Position numbers and translations under genes: made by a program. 64,000 nt of DNA, taken from contig NZ_JNIM01000001.1 of the NCBI RefSeq assembly GCF_000702505.1, forward strand, positions 3,534,001 through 3,598,000. Direction: 5' to 3'. Shown one piece after another: positions 17,080 through 25,108 of the stretch; positions within the stretch are counted from its first letter, which is position 1, and every line of letters begins with the position of its first letter. Source of the stretch: Thermogemmatispora carboxidivorans (GTDB lineage Bacteria > Chloroflexota > Ktedonobacteria > Ktedonobacterales > Ktedonobacteraceae). The notes beneath the pieces are model-generated. The model was not told the origin of the DNA. It saw nothing but the letters and a program-made list of their open reading frames with translations, and searched no databases.

Positions 17080-18162
17080 CTACGTTCGAGCGATAGCCAG
17101 CAGATCGGCAAGCAAACCCTGAGCCGTCTGGCGGCGACCTGCCCCGGGACCGATCACGGTCACAGAGTCAAGGGTGTCGCACTCAATCGTGAGGGCATTC
17201 ATGACGCCTTCGACGCGAGCCAGAGGATGCTCCAGCGGGAGGGCCACAGGCTCCACTCGCGCCTCTACAGGCAGGGTCGGCGTCTGGACAGAGGGAGAGG
17301 CAGCGCTGACCTCCACTTTCTCGCGCAGGCGCAAGGAAGCCAACAGCTTGATGCGACGCCCCTGAGCCTGGGCGGCGCGGACCTCCTCCGGCGTCACTCC
17401 TGTGATACCGCGACGCTGCACCTGCTCGGCCCGTAGCGGTAGCCCGAAGACCAGGGCAGCCAGGATCAAGGTTTTGGCCAGGGAGTCATAGCCTTCCACA
17501 TCCGCACTGGGATCAGCCTCGGCGTAGCCAAGGCGCTGAGCTTCAGCCAGGGCCTCCGCATAGCCACGCCCCTGGCTCATCGCCGTCAGAATATAGTTGG
17601 TGGTGCCATTGAGGATACCTGCGAGCGCGCGAACGCGAGCGCCGGCCAGTCCCTCCCGGAGTGTGCTCAGCACCGGGGTGCCAGCCATGACCGTGGCCTC
17701 CATACGCAACTGGACCCCCTTGCGCGCCGCTAAAGCCAGAAGCTCGTGAGCGGCCAGGGCCACCGGTCCCTTATTGGCCGTAATCACATGCATACCCTGC
17801 TCCAGTGCCTGGCGGATATGGCTTAAGCCCGGCTCTCCATCGCGCAGATTCGTCCCCGTTACCTCGACCAGGACATCGGCCCCAGTGGCCGCCAGCCCTT
17901 CGCGCACCGTCGGCCAGCGCTTCACTTCTGTCGCTGCATAGGCTGTCAGCGGCTGACCACTGCCCGCGACCCTGAGCAACTCCGCCTCATCCAGGCCCTC
18001 AGTCCGGGCCAGAAAGCCTGAGCGAGCCGTCGCCACCGCCACCAACCGAGCATCCAGACCATAGGCGGCTCGCAGCCAGTCCCGCTTCTCTCGCAGCAAC
18101 TCGGCCAGCCCCTGGCCAACCGTGCCGAAACCAATGAGGGCAAGACGCAGTTCCTTTACCAT
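17080..18162 (-). CDS. hom: Homoserine dehydrogenase
   Basis: Reduces aspartate semialdehyde to homoserine, the branch point to threonine and methionine. The 360-residue protein shows the NAD(P) loop LIGFGTVGQGL, TANKGPVAL with the catalytic-site Lys, GTTNYIL and the substrate segment EADPSADVEGYD. It ends soon after the catalytic domain, so the C-terminal ACT domain of feedback-regulated forms is absent. ATG 18162 is taken; a GTG 9 bases upstream is also open. It converges on the kinase/FHA gene and follows murJ on the same strand, with a repetitive leader in between. No neighbouring thr genes are present. Confidence 0.93.
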   Translation of the reverse strand: MVKELRLALIGFGTVGQGLAELLREKRDWLRAAYGLDARLVAVATARSGFLARTEGLDEAELLRVAGSGQPLTAYAATEVKRWPTVREGLAATGADVLVEVTGTNLRDGEPGLSHIRQALEQGMHVITANKGPVALAAHELLALAARKGVQLRMEATVMAGTPVLSTLREGLAGARVRALAGILNGTTNYILTAMSQGRGYAEALAEAQRLGYAEADPSADVEGYDSLAKTLILAALVFGLPLRAEQVQRRGITGVTPEEVRAAQAQGRRIKLLASLRLREKVEVSAASPSVQTPTLPVEARVEPVALPLEHPLARVEGVMNALTIECDTLDSVTVIGPGAGRRQTAQGLLADLLAIART

Positions 18163-18184
18163 TGCAGTCACACCCTGTCAACCT

Positions 18185-18229
18185 TTCTTGTTTGTTTGCT
18201 TGTCTGCTTGCTTGTCTGCTTGCCTCTTT
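18185..18229 (-). repeat. CAAG/CAGA-rich leader repeat upstream of hom
   Basis: On the minus strand the hom leader is a C/A/G-only tract of AAGCAGACAAGC units followed by AAAC units. The 16-mer AAGCAGACAAGCAAGC (18221 down to 18206) recurs exactly at 34023-34038 in front of another gene. Seen directly; role unknown. Confidence 0.6.
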
Positions 18230-18380
18230 GAACCGAGTGCCCTGGTTCCTGGTCTCGGCCCGCGCGAGTCGGCCAGCTTACGACCCTTCTCCCGCCGACC
18301 TCGCCCCTTGTGCAAGGCGATCGCTTGATAAGGGGATCAGCCTGCACCTGGGCGAGGGACAGAGGGAAGCCAGGCGGGAC

Positions 18381-18398
18381 CCAGCGGAAGACCGCTGG
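18381..18398 (-). terminator. Stem-loop directly after murJ
   Basis: CCAGCGG and CCGCTGG pair perfectly over an AAGA loop, starting 8 bases past the murJ stop. No T-run follows on the minus strand, so termination would be weak. Confidence 0.35.
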
Positions 18399-18406
18399 CT
18401 GACCAA

Positions 18407-20731
18407 CTAGATCCAGGACAGCTTGAAGCGCGCCAGCAGGCGTCGCAGGGGACCAAGCAGCTCGATCTGCCCATCGATCTTGAGCAGGCGCGCCGCTCGC
18501 AGATAGACCAGAATACCGACCGCCATCTCGATGAGCAGCTTCACCAGAGCGACCAGGACCTGGATCAGGCCCCCATGCGTAATCATCGGGCGCGTTGGAT
18601 CGGTCGTATTCAGCAGGAAATCCAGCAGCAGGCGGACCAGGAAGACCGCCAGGCCCATCAGCCCGGTTGCTAAAAAGACCCGGCTCAAGAAGGCTCCCAG
18701 GTCGCGGGTGATCAGTCCACCGATGCGTTGATGGATCAGGCAGAGAAGGACCGTGGCCTCCAGCAGGCCAGCCACCGAGGTTGAGAGCGCCAAGGCTCCC
18801 ATTCCCCAGGCTGCCCCCCACAGGCGGGCGAAAGCGTTGATCAACAAGAGACCGAGGGCAATCTTAAAGATAAACTGGCCAACACTCACAATCACTGGCG
18901 TCTTGCTATCGCGCAGGGCATAGAACGAGCGCGTTAGAATCTCGACCGCAGCCTGGCCGGCCAGACCAATGGCGAACATCGACAAGGGGATGGCCGTAAT
19001 TTCGGCGCTCTCCAGACCAAAAGCGCCGTGTTGATAGAGCGTCTGAATAATGGGCAGCGCCAGCACAATCAAGCCCAGACTGGAAGGAATCGACAAGAAG
19101 AGGATGCCGCGCAAGGTCTCCATGACGATGCTGCGCGCCCGCTCCAACCGCCCGCGCGCGACATACTCGGCGATCGTCGGGAAAGCCGCCGTCGAAATGG
19201 CCATGCCAAAGATGCCCAGCGGCAGCAGCATCAGCGAAAAGCCGTAGTAGTACGCCGTGATAAAGCCAAGGAGCGTCTGCTGCCCAAGCGAGCCAGCGAC
19301 CACCAGCGTTCCCAACAGCAGGATCAAAGCGCGATCGACAAAAGTCGTCGTTGAGAGCATCGCAGCATTGATAATGCGCGGGATCATCTGGCGACCGATT
19401 TGCTGAACGCCCGGATGACGCCAGTCAAAGGAGGGGCGGAAACGCATGCCGACGCGCGACAACCCAGGAATCTGAATACCAACCTGGAGTAAGGCCCCCA
19501 GGACTACGCCGGCACTGGCACAGTAGACGGCCACCATCGAATTGCGATGGCCAATCAGCGCCAGAAACATCCCCGGCAGCAGACCGACGATCAGGCCAAC
19601 GTTATAGAGCACGGTCCCCAAGGCATAGAGCGTAAAGTGCTGCTGCGCGTTGAGAACCGCGCTGACGATGACCCCACTGCCGAGAATGACAGCCTGGAAG
19701 AGCATGATACGTGTTAAGGCTGTAATCAGACTCAGCTCGCCCGGGCTGACGTTGGGGTTATACAGCGGTACAATCTGATTGGCAAAGATGAAGCCGATCA
19801 GAGCAATAATTAACATAATAGTCGTGGCCAGCGTTAGAGCCGTATTGGCAACATGCCAGGCCGTCTTCTCGTCGCGATCGCTCACCATGTAGCGCGTAAA
19901 GACGGGAATGAAGGCTGAGCTGAGAGCACCGCCGGCCACAATGTTAAAGATCGTATCAGGCAAGAGAAAAGCCTGATAGAAGGCTCCAGAGGTCGGATCG
20001 GTTCCAAAGACAGCCGCAAACATCGAGGAGCGCAGCAACCCCAAGACGCGACTGGCCACAAAGGCACCAGTGAGAATGAAGGCCGCGTTCCGAACCTGCA
20101 CGCGGCGGATCATCGCCGTATCCTGGGCCGATTCGGAAGCAGGCTGTAAAGCGGGAGCCGAAGGCGAAGCGGTAGCAGGCGCCACCGAGGCCGAAGCCGC
20201 CGGGCTGGCCACCAGCGGCTCCTGAACCTGAAGTTGGGCCTGAGCCTGCCCCTGACTCAGGCCACCACTGGCCCCACCAGCCTGATCGTCCAGGGTTGAC
20301 GGGGAGAGCGGCGCCAGGTCACCCACGCGGCGCCTGAAGACCTTGCGCTGAATCAAATCGCTCAGATCCGGTTGCTGCACACGCCGCTGCTGCCGACGCA
20401 GACGCTCCTCGCGCAACTGCTGAAGGCGCGCCTGACGCAAGGCCGGCAACGGCTGCGATGGCTGCGGCACATTGGCGTAGAGATACTCCATCCCCTGCCC
20501 ATAGCCCAGCGAGCCCCCCATATCCGGCAGATGCTGCTCGGGATACGAGCGCCCCGGCTGGGCCCCTACCCTACCACCAGAAGGCACCTGGGGAGGATAG
20601 ACTGGCTGCTGCGGCGGGAGCGAGGCAGGTGGCAGATTCACCCCTGACGTTCCTGCGGCCCCTGCCCCCAGTTGCTCCTGATCATACTGCCAGCCATAAT
20701 AAGGAGTTGGCTTGTTGCTTTCTTCTGCCAT
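18407..20731 (-). CDS. murJ: Lipid II flippase MurJ with long cytosolic N-terminal extension
   Basis: MurJ flips lipid II across the membrane for peptidoglycan synthesis. The 774-residue protein has a 200-residue Pro/Gln/Ala-rich cytosolic extension, then the MATE/MVF-like core of about 14 helices, opening with RNAAFILTGAFVASRVLGLL and containing DTIFNIVAGGALSSAFIPVF, the substrate-linked segment typical of MurJ. Usual MurJ is 500-550 residues, so the extension is the odd part; similar low-complexity tails occur on other membrane proteins in this window. A TTGACT-16-TATTCT promoter precedes it. Homoserine dehydrogenase follows on the same strand. Confidence 0.93.
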   Translation of the reverse strand: MAEESNKPTPYYGWQYDQEQLGAGAAGTSGVNLPPASLPPQQPVYPPQVPSGGRVGAQPGRSYPEQHLPDMGGSLGYGQGMEYLYANVPQPSQPLPALRQARLQQLREERLRRQQRRVQQPDLSDLIQRKVFRRRVGDLAPLSPSTLDDQAGGASGGLSQGQAQAQLQVQEPLVASPAASASVAPATASPSAPALQPASESAQDTAMIRRVQVRNAAFILTGAFVASRVLGLLRSSMFAAVFGTDPTSGAFYQAFLLPDTIFNIVAGGALSSAFIPVFTRYMVSDRDEKTAWHVANTALTLATTIMLIIALIGFIFANQIVPLYNPNVSPGELSLITALTRIMLFQAVILGSGVIVSAVLNAQQHFTLYALGTVLYNVGLIVGLLPGMFLALIGHRNSMVAVYCASAGVVLGALLQVGIQIPGLSRVGMRFRPSFDWRHPGVQQIGRQMIPRIINAAMLSTTTFVDRALILLLGTLVVAGSLGQQTLLGFITAYYYGFSLMLLPLGIFGMAISTAAFPTIAEYVARGRLERARSIVMETLRGILFLSIPSSLGLIVLALPIIQTLYQHGAFGLESAEITAIPLSMFAIGLAGQAAVEILTRSFYALRDSKTPVIVSVGQFIFKIALGLLLINAFARLWGAAWGMGALALSTSVAGLLEATVLLCLIHQRIGGLITRDLGAFLSRVFLATGLMGLAVFLVRLLLDFLLNTTDPTRPMITHGGLIQVLVALVKLLIEMAVGILVYLRAARLLKIDGQIELLGPLRRLLARFKLSWI

Positions 20732-20814
20732 CCAGGTGCTATTCCTCTTTTTCGTGGATCACATACTGTTTCTTCCTGACAGTCCTGCCGTCGTTCTCGT
20801 GCGGCTTCTTTTAG

Positions 20815-20842
20815 AGAATAACAGGTTAGGCAGACAAGTCAA
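20815..20842 (-). promoter_or_regulatory. Probable murJ promoter
   Basis: Minus strand TTGACT (20842-20837), 16 bases, then TATTCT (20820-20815), preceded by TGT, forms an extended -10. Transcription would start about 80 bases before the murJ ATG. Confidence 0.5.
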
Positions 20843-20952
20843 GCCCTTGAACTGAGCCATAGCGGGGACTTCCCCCAAATGGGGGAAGCTTCCCCTCTCC
20901 TCGCCCCTGGAGGCTCGCGTGGTAGAATTGTCCCCGGTAGGATGTGCCTTTC

Positions 20953-20982
20953 TTGAGAGCGCACTCGTTCTGTTGCTATGAT
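20953..20982 (+). promoter_or_regulatory. Probable manC promoter
   Basis: TTGAGA (20953-20958), 18 bases, and TATGAT (20977-20982) preceded by TGC. The divergent gap 20732-21136 holds this promoter and the murJ promoter back to back and no gene. Confidence 0.45.
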
Positions 20983-21136
20983 AGGACATCTCCTTGAGCG
21001 AGCAGCAAGCAGATGGCGGCGGTTAGAGATGGCTCAGTGGCAAGCAAACTAGCTCTCTGGCCTCTTGCTTTCTTGTCGCTTGAATCGGCAAAGACCCCTG
21101 TGCGTGGGTACCATTCTGAGCAATCGAGGTAGATAG

Positions 21137-22414
21137 ATGGAAGACTTACACGCTGTCATCCTGGCGGGCGGCAGCGGGACACGACTCTGGCCGCTGAGTA
21201 CCCCCGAGTTTCCCAAGCAGTTCTTGCCTCTCCCGGGAGGCCGCAGTATGATTCAAGAGACGCTGGCGCGGGTGACCACCCTGGTGCCGCCAGAACGGGT
21301 CTGGGTGGTCACCGGGCGAGCCTTTAGTGAGCTGGTGCGCCAGCACCTGCCGGAGGTGCTTCCGGGACAGATCCTAGAGGAGCCGGTTGGGCGCAATACG
21401 GCTCCTGCCATTACCTGGGCAGCCTCTTTGCTGGCTCGTCGCTCCCCGCGAGCCGTGATGGCGGTCTTTCCCGCTGATCATGTGATCACGAAGCTGGAGC
21501 CGTTCCAGCGGGCGATCCGCTTCGGCTATCAGCTCGCTCAACGCGGCTACCTGGTAACCTGGGGCATTCGACCCACCGAGCCCGCCACTGGCTACGGGTA
21601 TATCCGCTTCGCTTCCCCCGTGGCCGACGGCTACGGCCACCAGGCTTTCAGCGTGGAGCAGTTCGTCGAAAAGCCTGATCTGGCGACAGCTCAGCGCTAT
21701 CTTCAGGACGGACACTACGTCTGGAATAGCGGTATGTTTATTTGGCAGGCTGCCACGATCCTGACAGAGGTCGGCCACCACCTGCCGGCTCTGGCAGAAC
21801 AGATGACAGGCATTGTAGAGGCAACGGGCACACCCGCGGAGCGGAGCGTGTTGGCAGAACGCTGGCCCTCCCTGATCTCCATTTCGATCGACTACGGCGT
21901 GCTGGAGAAAACCGATCGGCTGGTGGTGATTCCGGTCGATATCGGCTGGAGCGATGTGGGAAACTGGGAGCAGTACGGGGCGCTCTACGATGCCGATGGC
22001 AACGGTCTACGCGGCGTCGGCCACCACTTTGCTCTTGGCAGCCAGAATGTCTTTGTCTACAATACGACGCAGCGGGAGATCTATACGATTGGCCTGGAGG
22101 ATGTGATCGTGGTGGCCCTTGACGATAAGACTCTGATCTGCCATAAGAACCAGGTGCAGCGCGTGCGCGAGCTGGCCGAAGCCCAGCTGCTTCAACGTTC
22201 CAGCACAACCACTGCTCGCAACGGCCACCAGCCAGGACCAAGGCCCGCCTCCGCGCCCTCGTCCTTGCCGGCGGCCCCGACGGAGCAGAGCGGTTCCTCC
22301 CTCAGCCTCGACCTGGCAGCCACCGATTCCCCTCTCATGAGGCCAGAGGAAGTAGCACCAGGTGCAGACCTTGAGCTGGGGGGCTCCGCCGACCAGAGCC
22401 AGCCGACAAGCTGA
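21137..22414 (+). CDS. manC: Mannose-1-phosphate guanylyltransferase
   Basis: Makes GDP-mannose from mannose-1-phosphate and GTP for glycan or mannosylated lipid synthesis. The first 25 residues carry the nucleotidyltransferase signature LAGGSGTRLWPLSTPEFPKQ. AVFPADHVI, GYGYIRF, QFVEKPDLATAQ and YVWNSGMF are also typical, and SIDYGVLEKTD matches the sugar-binding segment. The 425-residue protein lacks the C-terminal isomerase domain of bifunctional ManC (AlgA type) and instead ends in a 70-residue Ser/Pro/Ala-rich tail. Monocistronic, convergent with the small membrane-protein gene downstream. The product probably feeds the envelope, which fits nearby murJ and LCP genes. Confidence 0.92.
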   Translation: MEDLHAVILAGGSGTRLWPLSTPEFPKQFLPLPGGRSMIQETLARVTTLVPPERVWVVTGRAFSELVRQHLPEVLPGQILEEPVGRNTAPAITWAASLLARRSPRAVMAVFPADHVITKLEPFQRAIRFGYQLAQRGYLVTWGIRPTEPATGYGYIRFASPVADGYGHQAFSVEQFVEKPDLATAQRYLQDGHYVWNSGMFIWQAATILTEVGHHLPALAEQMTGIVEATGTPAERSVLAERWPSLISISIDYGVLEKTDRLVVIPVDIGWSDVGNWEQYGALYDADGNGLRGVGHHFALGSQNVFVYNTTQREIYTIGLEDVIVVALDDKTLICHKNQVQRVRELAEAQLLQRSSTTTARNGHQPGPRPASAPSSLPAAPTEQSGSSLSLDLAATDSPLMRPEEVAPGADLELGGSADQSQPTS

Positions 22415-22470
22415 TCCCGCAGCCTCCCTTTCGGCTCCTTCTCCTTCTTTCGCTCCATCAGACCTATCTC

Positions 22471-22506
22471 GGGGCGGGGCCTCAGCCAACCTGGACTACC
22501 CCGCCC
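22471..22506. terminator. GC-rich inverted repeat between convergent genes
   Basis: GGGCGGGG (ending at 22479) pairs with CCCCGCCC (22499-22506), immediately beside the stop of the minus-strand gene. It could end both transcripts, but there is no T-run. Confidence 0.35.
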
Positions 22507-22881
22507 TTAGTCGCGCCGCTCGCCATATTCACGGTAGCGATAGCCACGGTAATAGCGATGGCGATGACGCCAGTGACGATAGGTCACCAGATGCCAGATG
22601 GTGAGCAGAACGGCGCCACCGATGATGGCCTGGGCCAGGGCAATCGGCTCACCGAAAATGGTCACTTCGCTGCCAATGCGAAAAGGCAGGAGAATGGCAA
22701 TGAGGATGCCAATAAAGGCACAGAGGACAGCCCCTAGAATGCCATAGGGGAGACGCCAGCCAATGATCGTTTCCGCCACGATTCCAAGGAGTACAGCAAG
22801 AACGAAATAGATTAAGTGGGCCAGCGTCACGGTGAAGAGTGGTTGGGCGGCAAGGACGGCCAGAACTGCTGTTGATGACAC
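22507..22881 (-). CDS. Small membrane protein, GlsB/YeaQ-like
   Basis: A 124-residue protein starting at GTG 22881, chosen because CAGGAGG sits 5 bases upstream. The open frame continues for 90 more codons upstream but looks non-coding there. Three hydrophobic helices are visible (about 14-35, 42-62 and 75-97), with Gly-rich GILGAVLCAFIGILIAILLP in the middle, a pattern resembling the transglycosylase-associated GlsB/YeaQ/YmgE family. The end is a basic His/Tyr/Arg-rich tail of about 25 residues. Function of the family is unclear, linked with envelope stress in enterics. The family call is tentative. Confidence 0.65.
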   Translation of the reverse strand: MSSTAVLAVLAAQPLFTVTLAHLIYFVLAVLLGIVAETIIGWRLPYGILGAVLCAFIGILIAILLPFRIGSEVTIFGEPIALAQAIIGGAVLLTIWHLVTYRHWRHRHRYYRGYRYREYGERRD

Positions 22882-23003
22882 GGTAGCCTCCTGGTTAGAG
22901 ATGGCGCTCTTCAGCAGGCTCATGATAACGGGACAGGGCTGCTCCGTCAAGTCACCGTCCCTTTGCTTCGCAGAAGCGCTTGCCACCCCCCTCCTCCGCG
23001 CTA

Positions 23004-23012
23004 TGCTATAAT
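23004..23012 (+). promoter_or_regulatory. Extended -10 promoter for gamma-glutamyltransferase
   Basis: TGC followed by a perfect TATAAT (23007-23012). TTGCCA lies 21 bases upstream, too far for a normal -35. The leader to the gene start is about 180 bases and contains no gene. Confidence 0.55.
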
Positions 23013-23197
23013 GGGTAGCAGGCAATGGGTCGGCCAGCGTTTCTCGACCGGTCGCCTGATGCTCTATTTGGCCTGTGCTCGTTCGTTTGCGAAGTGATGG
23101 TAGGTAAGCTTGCCTCGCCAACCAGGCTGGCTGATTGGCCTGCACAGAGCTTTAGCTGGTTGGTGAAGGCGCTCGGTGCGAAAGGCGATCTCCTGTC

Positions 23198-24865
23198 ATG
23201 CTCTCCGATCAACCCGTCTTTGGCTCACATGCCATGATCTCCTGCGCTCATTACCTGGCGACCCGGGCAGGTTTGCAGGTGCTGGAGCGCGGCGGGAACG
23301 CCGTCGATGCCGCAGTCGCTGCCAACGCGGCAATGACGGTTGTCTATCCGTCAACCTGCTCAGCGGGCGGCGATGTTTTTATGCTGATCTGGGAGGCGCG
23401 CAGCCGACGTCTACATGCCCTCAACGGCAGCGGGCGCGCACCACGTGCCCTGACTCCCGAGTATTTCGCCGCCCACTCGCTGCGGGCGATTCCAGCGATC
23501 GGCCCGCTCCCGATTACGGTTCCGGGGGCAGTCGATGGCTGGTTCGAGGCCCTGGAGCGTTTTGGTCGGCTGCCGGTCGAGGAGGTCTTTGCTCCGGCCA
23601 TAGCCTACGCTGAGGAGGGCTTTCCAGTCTCGTCGAAGCTGGCAGGCTGGCTGGAAAGGGCCGCCGAGACGGTGTTGCAGCGCTGGGAGGCGACGGCCCG
23701 CGTCTTTCTCCCTGGAGGCCGACCCCCAGGCTGCGGCGACATCGTGCGCCAGCCCGATCTGGCACGCACCTACCGCCTCCTCGCACGCGAGGGCCGCGAG
23801 GCGTTCTATCGCGGACCTCTAGCGCGGACGATCGTTGACTACGTGCAGCGCTGCGGCGGAGTGCTGAGCCTGGAGGACCTCGCTAGCCATCGTTCGGATT
23901 GGGTAACGCCGCTGTCAACAACCTATCGCGGCTACGAGGTCTTTGAGTTTCCTCCCAACTCGCAGGGCCTGACGGTCCTGGAGATGCTCAATATTCTGGA
24001 GGGCTATGACCTGAAGGCGCTCGGTTATCAAAGTCCTGAGACGCTGCACCTGATGATTGAGGCCAAGAAGCTGGCCTTTGCCGACCGCGATCGCTATCTC
24101 TCAGATCCGGCTTTTGTGGAGATTCCGGTAGAACGCTTGCTGAGCAAGGCATATGCGGAGCAACTGCGAGCACGCATCAATCCAGAGCGCGCTTCCTTCC
24201 ATGTCGAGACAGTGAGCGAACCTGAGCGCGACGGCGATACAATGTATCTGTGCGTGGTTGATAGTGAGGGCAACGCTGTCTCGCTGATCCAGAGCCTTTT
24301 CTACAGCTGGGGCAGCGGGATCGTGGCCGGCGAGAGCGGGGTACTGCTGCACAACCGCGGTGCCTATTTCTCTCTGAACCCGCACCACGTGAACTATCTG
24401 CAACCAGGGAAGCGCACGATGCATACACTGACGCCAGCTCTGGTCTTGCGCTCCGGTGAGCCGTTTCTGGTATTAGGGACAATGGGGGCGGATGCCCAGC
24501 CACAGATTCATGTGCAGCTGCTGACGGCAGTGATCGACTTTGGGCTGAATATTCAGCAGGCGATTAACGCCCCACGCTGGCGCAGCGGCCTCTTGCTACA
24601 GCAGGGCGGACACCGACAGCTACTACAGGGACAGCAAGGCGCCCATCCAGTCGAGGAACGCGCGGCCAGCGAGGTGGTGGCCCTGGAGCAGCGCTTTTCA
24701 AATGCGGCGGCGCTGGGCCTGGAGGTGCTGGGCCACCGGGTGGCGACCTGGGGACCGTGGGAAGACGATATGGGCCATGCTCAGGCGATTCTGATTACGC
24801 CCGGCACCCAGGTGCTCCAGGGCGCAGCAGATCCACGCTGCGATGGCTTAGCCCTCGGCTGGTAG
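23198..24865 (+). CDS. ggt: Gamma-glutamyltransferase family protein
   Basis: Ntn-hydrolase that breaks or transfers gamma-glutamyl groups, for example from glutathione-like or polyglutamate substrates. The 555-residue precursor shows the N-terminal family pattern HYLATRAGLQVLERGGNAVDA and the region before cleavage, RDGDTMYLCVVDSEGNAVS. The Thr in GDT is the expected new N-terminal nucleophile after self-cleavage near residue 347, and SGIVAGESGVLLHNRG follows with the small-subunit glycine motif. No signal peptide is visible, so it is probably cytosolic, unlike the periplasmic enzyme of E. coli. Acylases of the same superfamily cannot be excluded. Monocistronic. Confidence 0.88.
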   Translation: MLSDQPVFGSHAMISCAHYLATRAGLQVLERGGNAVDAAVAANAAMTVVYPSTCSAGGDVFMLIWEARSRRLHALNGSGRAPRALTPEYFAAHSLRAIPAIGPLPITVPGAVDGWFEALERFGRLPVEEVFAPAIAYAEEGFPVSSKLAGWLERAAETVLQRWEATARVFLPGGRPPGCGDIVRQPDLARTYRLLAREGREAFYRGPLARTIVDYVQRCGGVLSLEDLASHRSDWVTPLSTTYRGYEVFEFPPNSQGLTVLEMLNILEGYDLKALGYQSPETLHLMIEAKKLAFADRDRYLSDPAFVEIPVERLLSKAYAEQLRARINPERASFHVETVSEPERDGDTMYLCVVDSEGNAVSLIQSLFYSWGSGIVAGESGVLLHNRGAYFSLNPHHVNYLQPGKRTMHTLTPALVLRSGEPFLVLGTMGADAQPQIHVQLLTAVIDFGLNIQQAINAPRWRSGLLLQQGGHRQLLQGQQGAHPVEERAASEVVALEQRFSNAAALGLEVLGHRVATWGPWEDDMGHAQAILITPGTQVLQGAADPRCDGLALGW

Positions 24866-25055
24866 CTTTCTCCCTGGCCGGACAAGGTTGGCGCTGGCAC
24901 ACCAGCCTTGTCCCTGGCTCGCTCGCCCTGCGAGCAAACCCTGCTTTGCGTTTGCGCTCCCTGAGCTGGTACCCGTGCCCCGGCCCGGCGCGTTTGAGCC
25001 TGGCTCAGCTCTACCCTTCCTTCGCACTCACCACTACGCGCGTGTGCCAATTTTC

Positions 25056-25064
25056 TGTTACAAT
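25056..25064 (+). promoter_or_regulatory. Extended -10 promoter for pepF
   Basis: TGT followed by TACAAT (25059-25064), about 40 bases before the pepF start. A good -35 was not found. Confidence 0.45.
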
Positions 25065-25108
25065 GAGAACACTTTCCTGAGTTTATGGTCCCTTTTTGAG
25101 GAGGCGAG

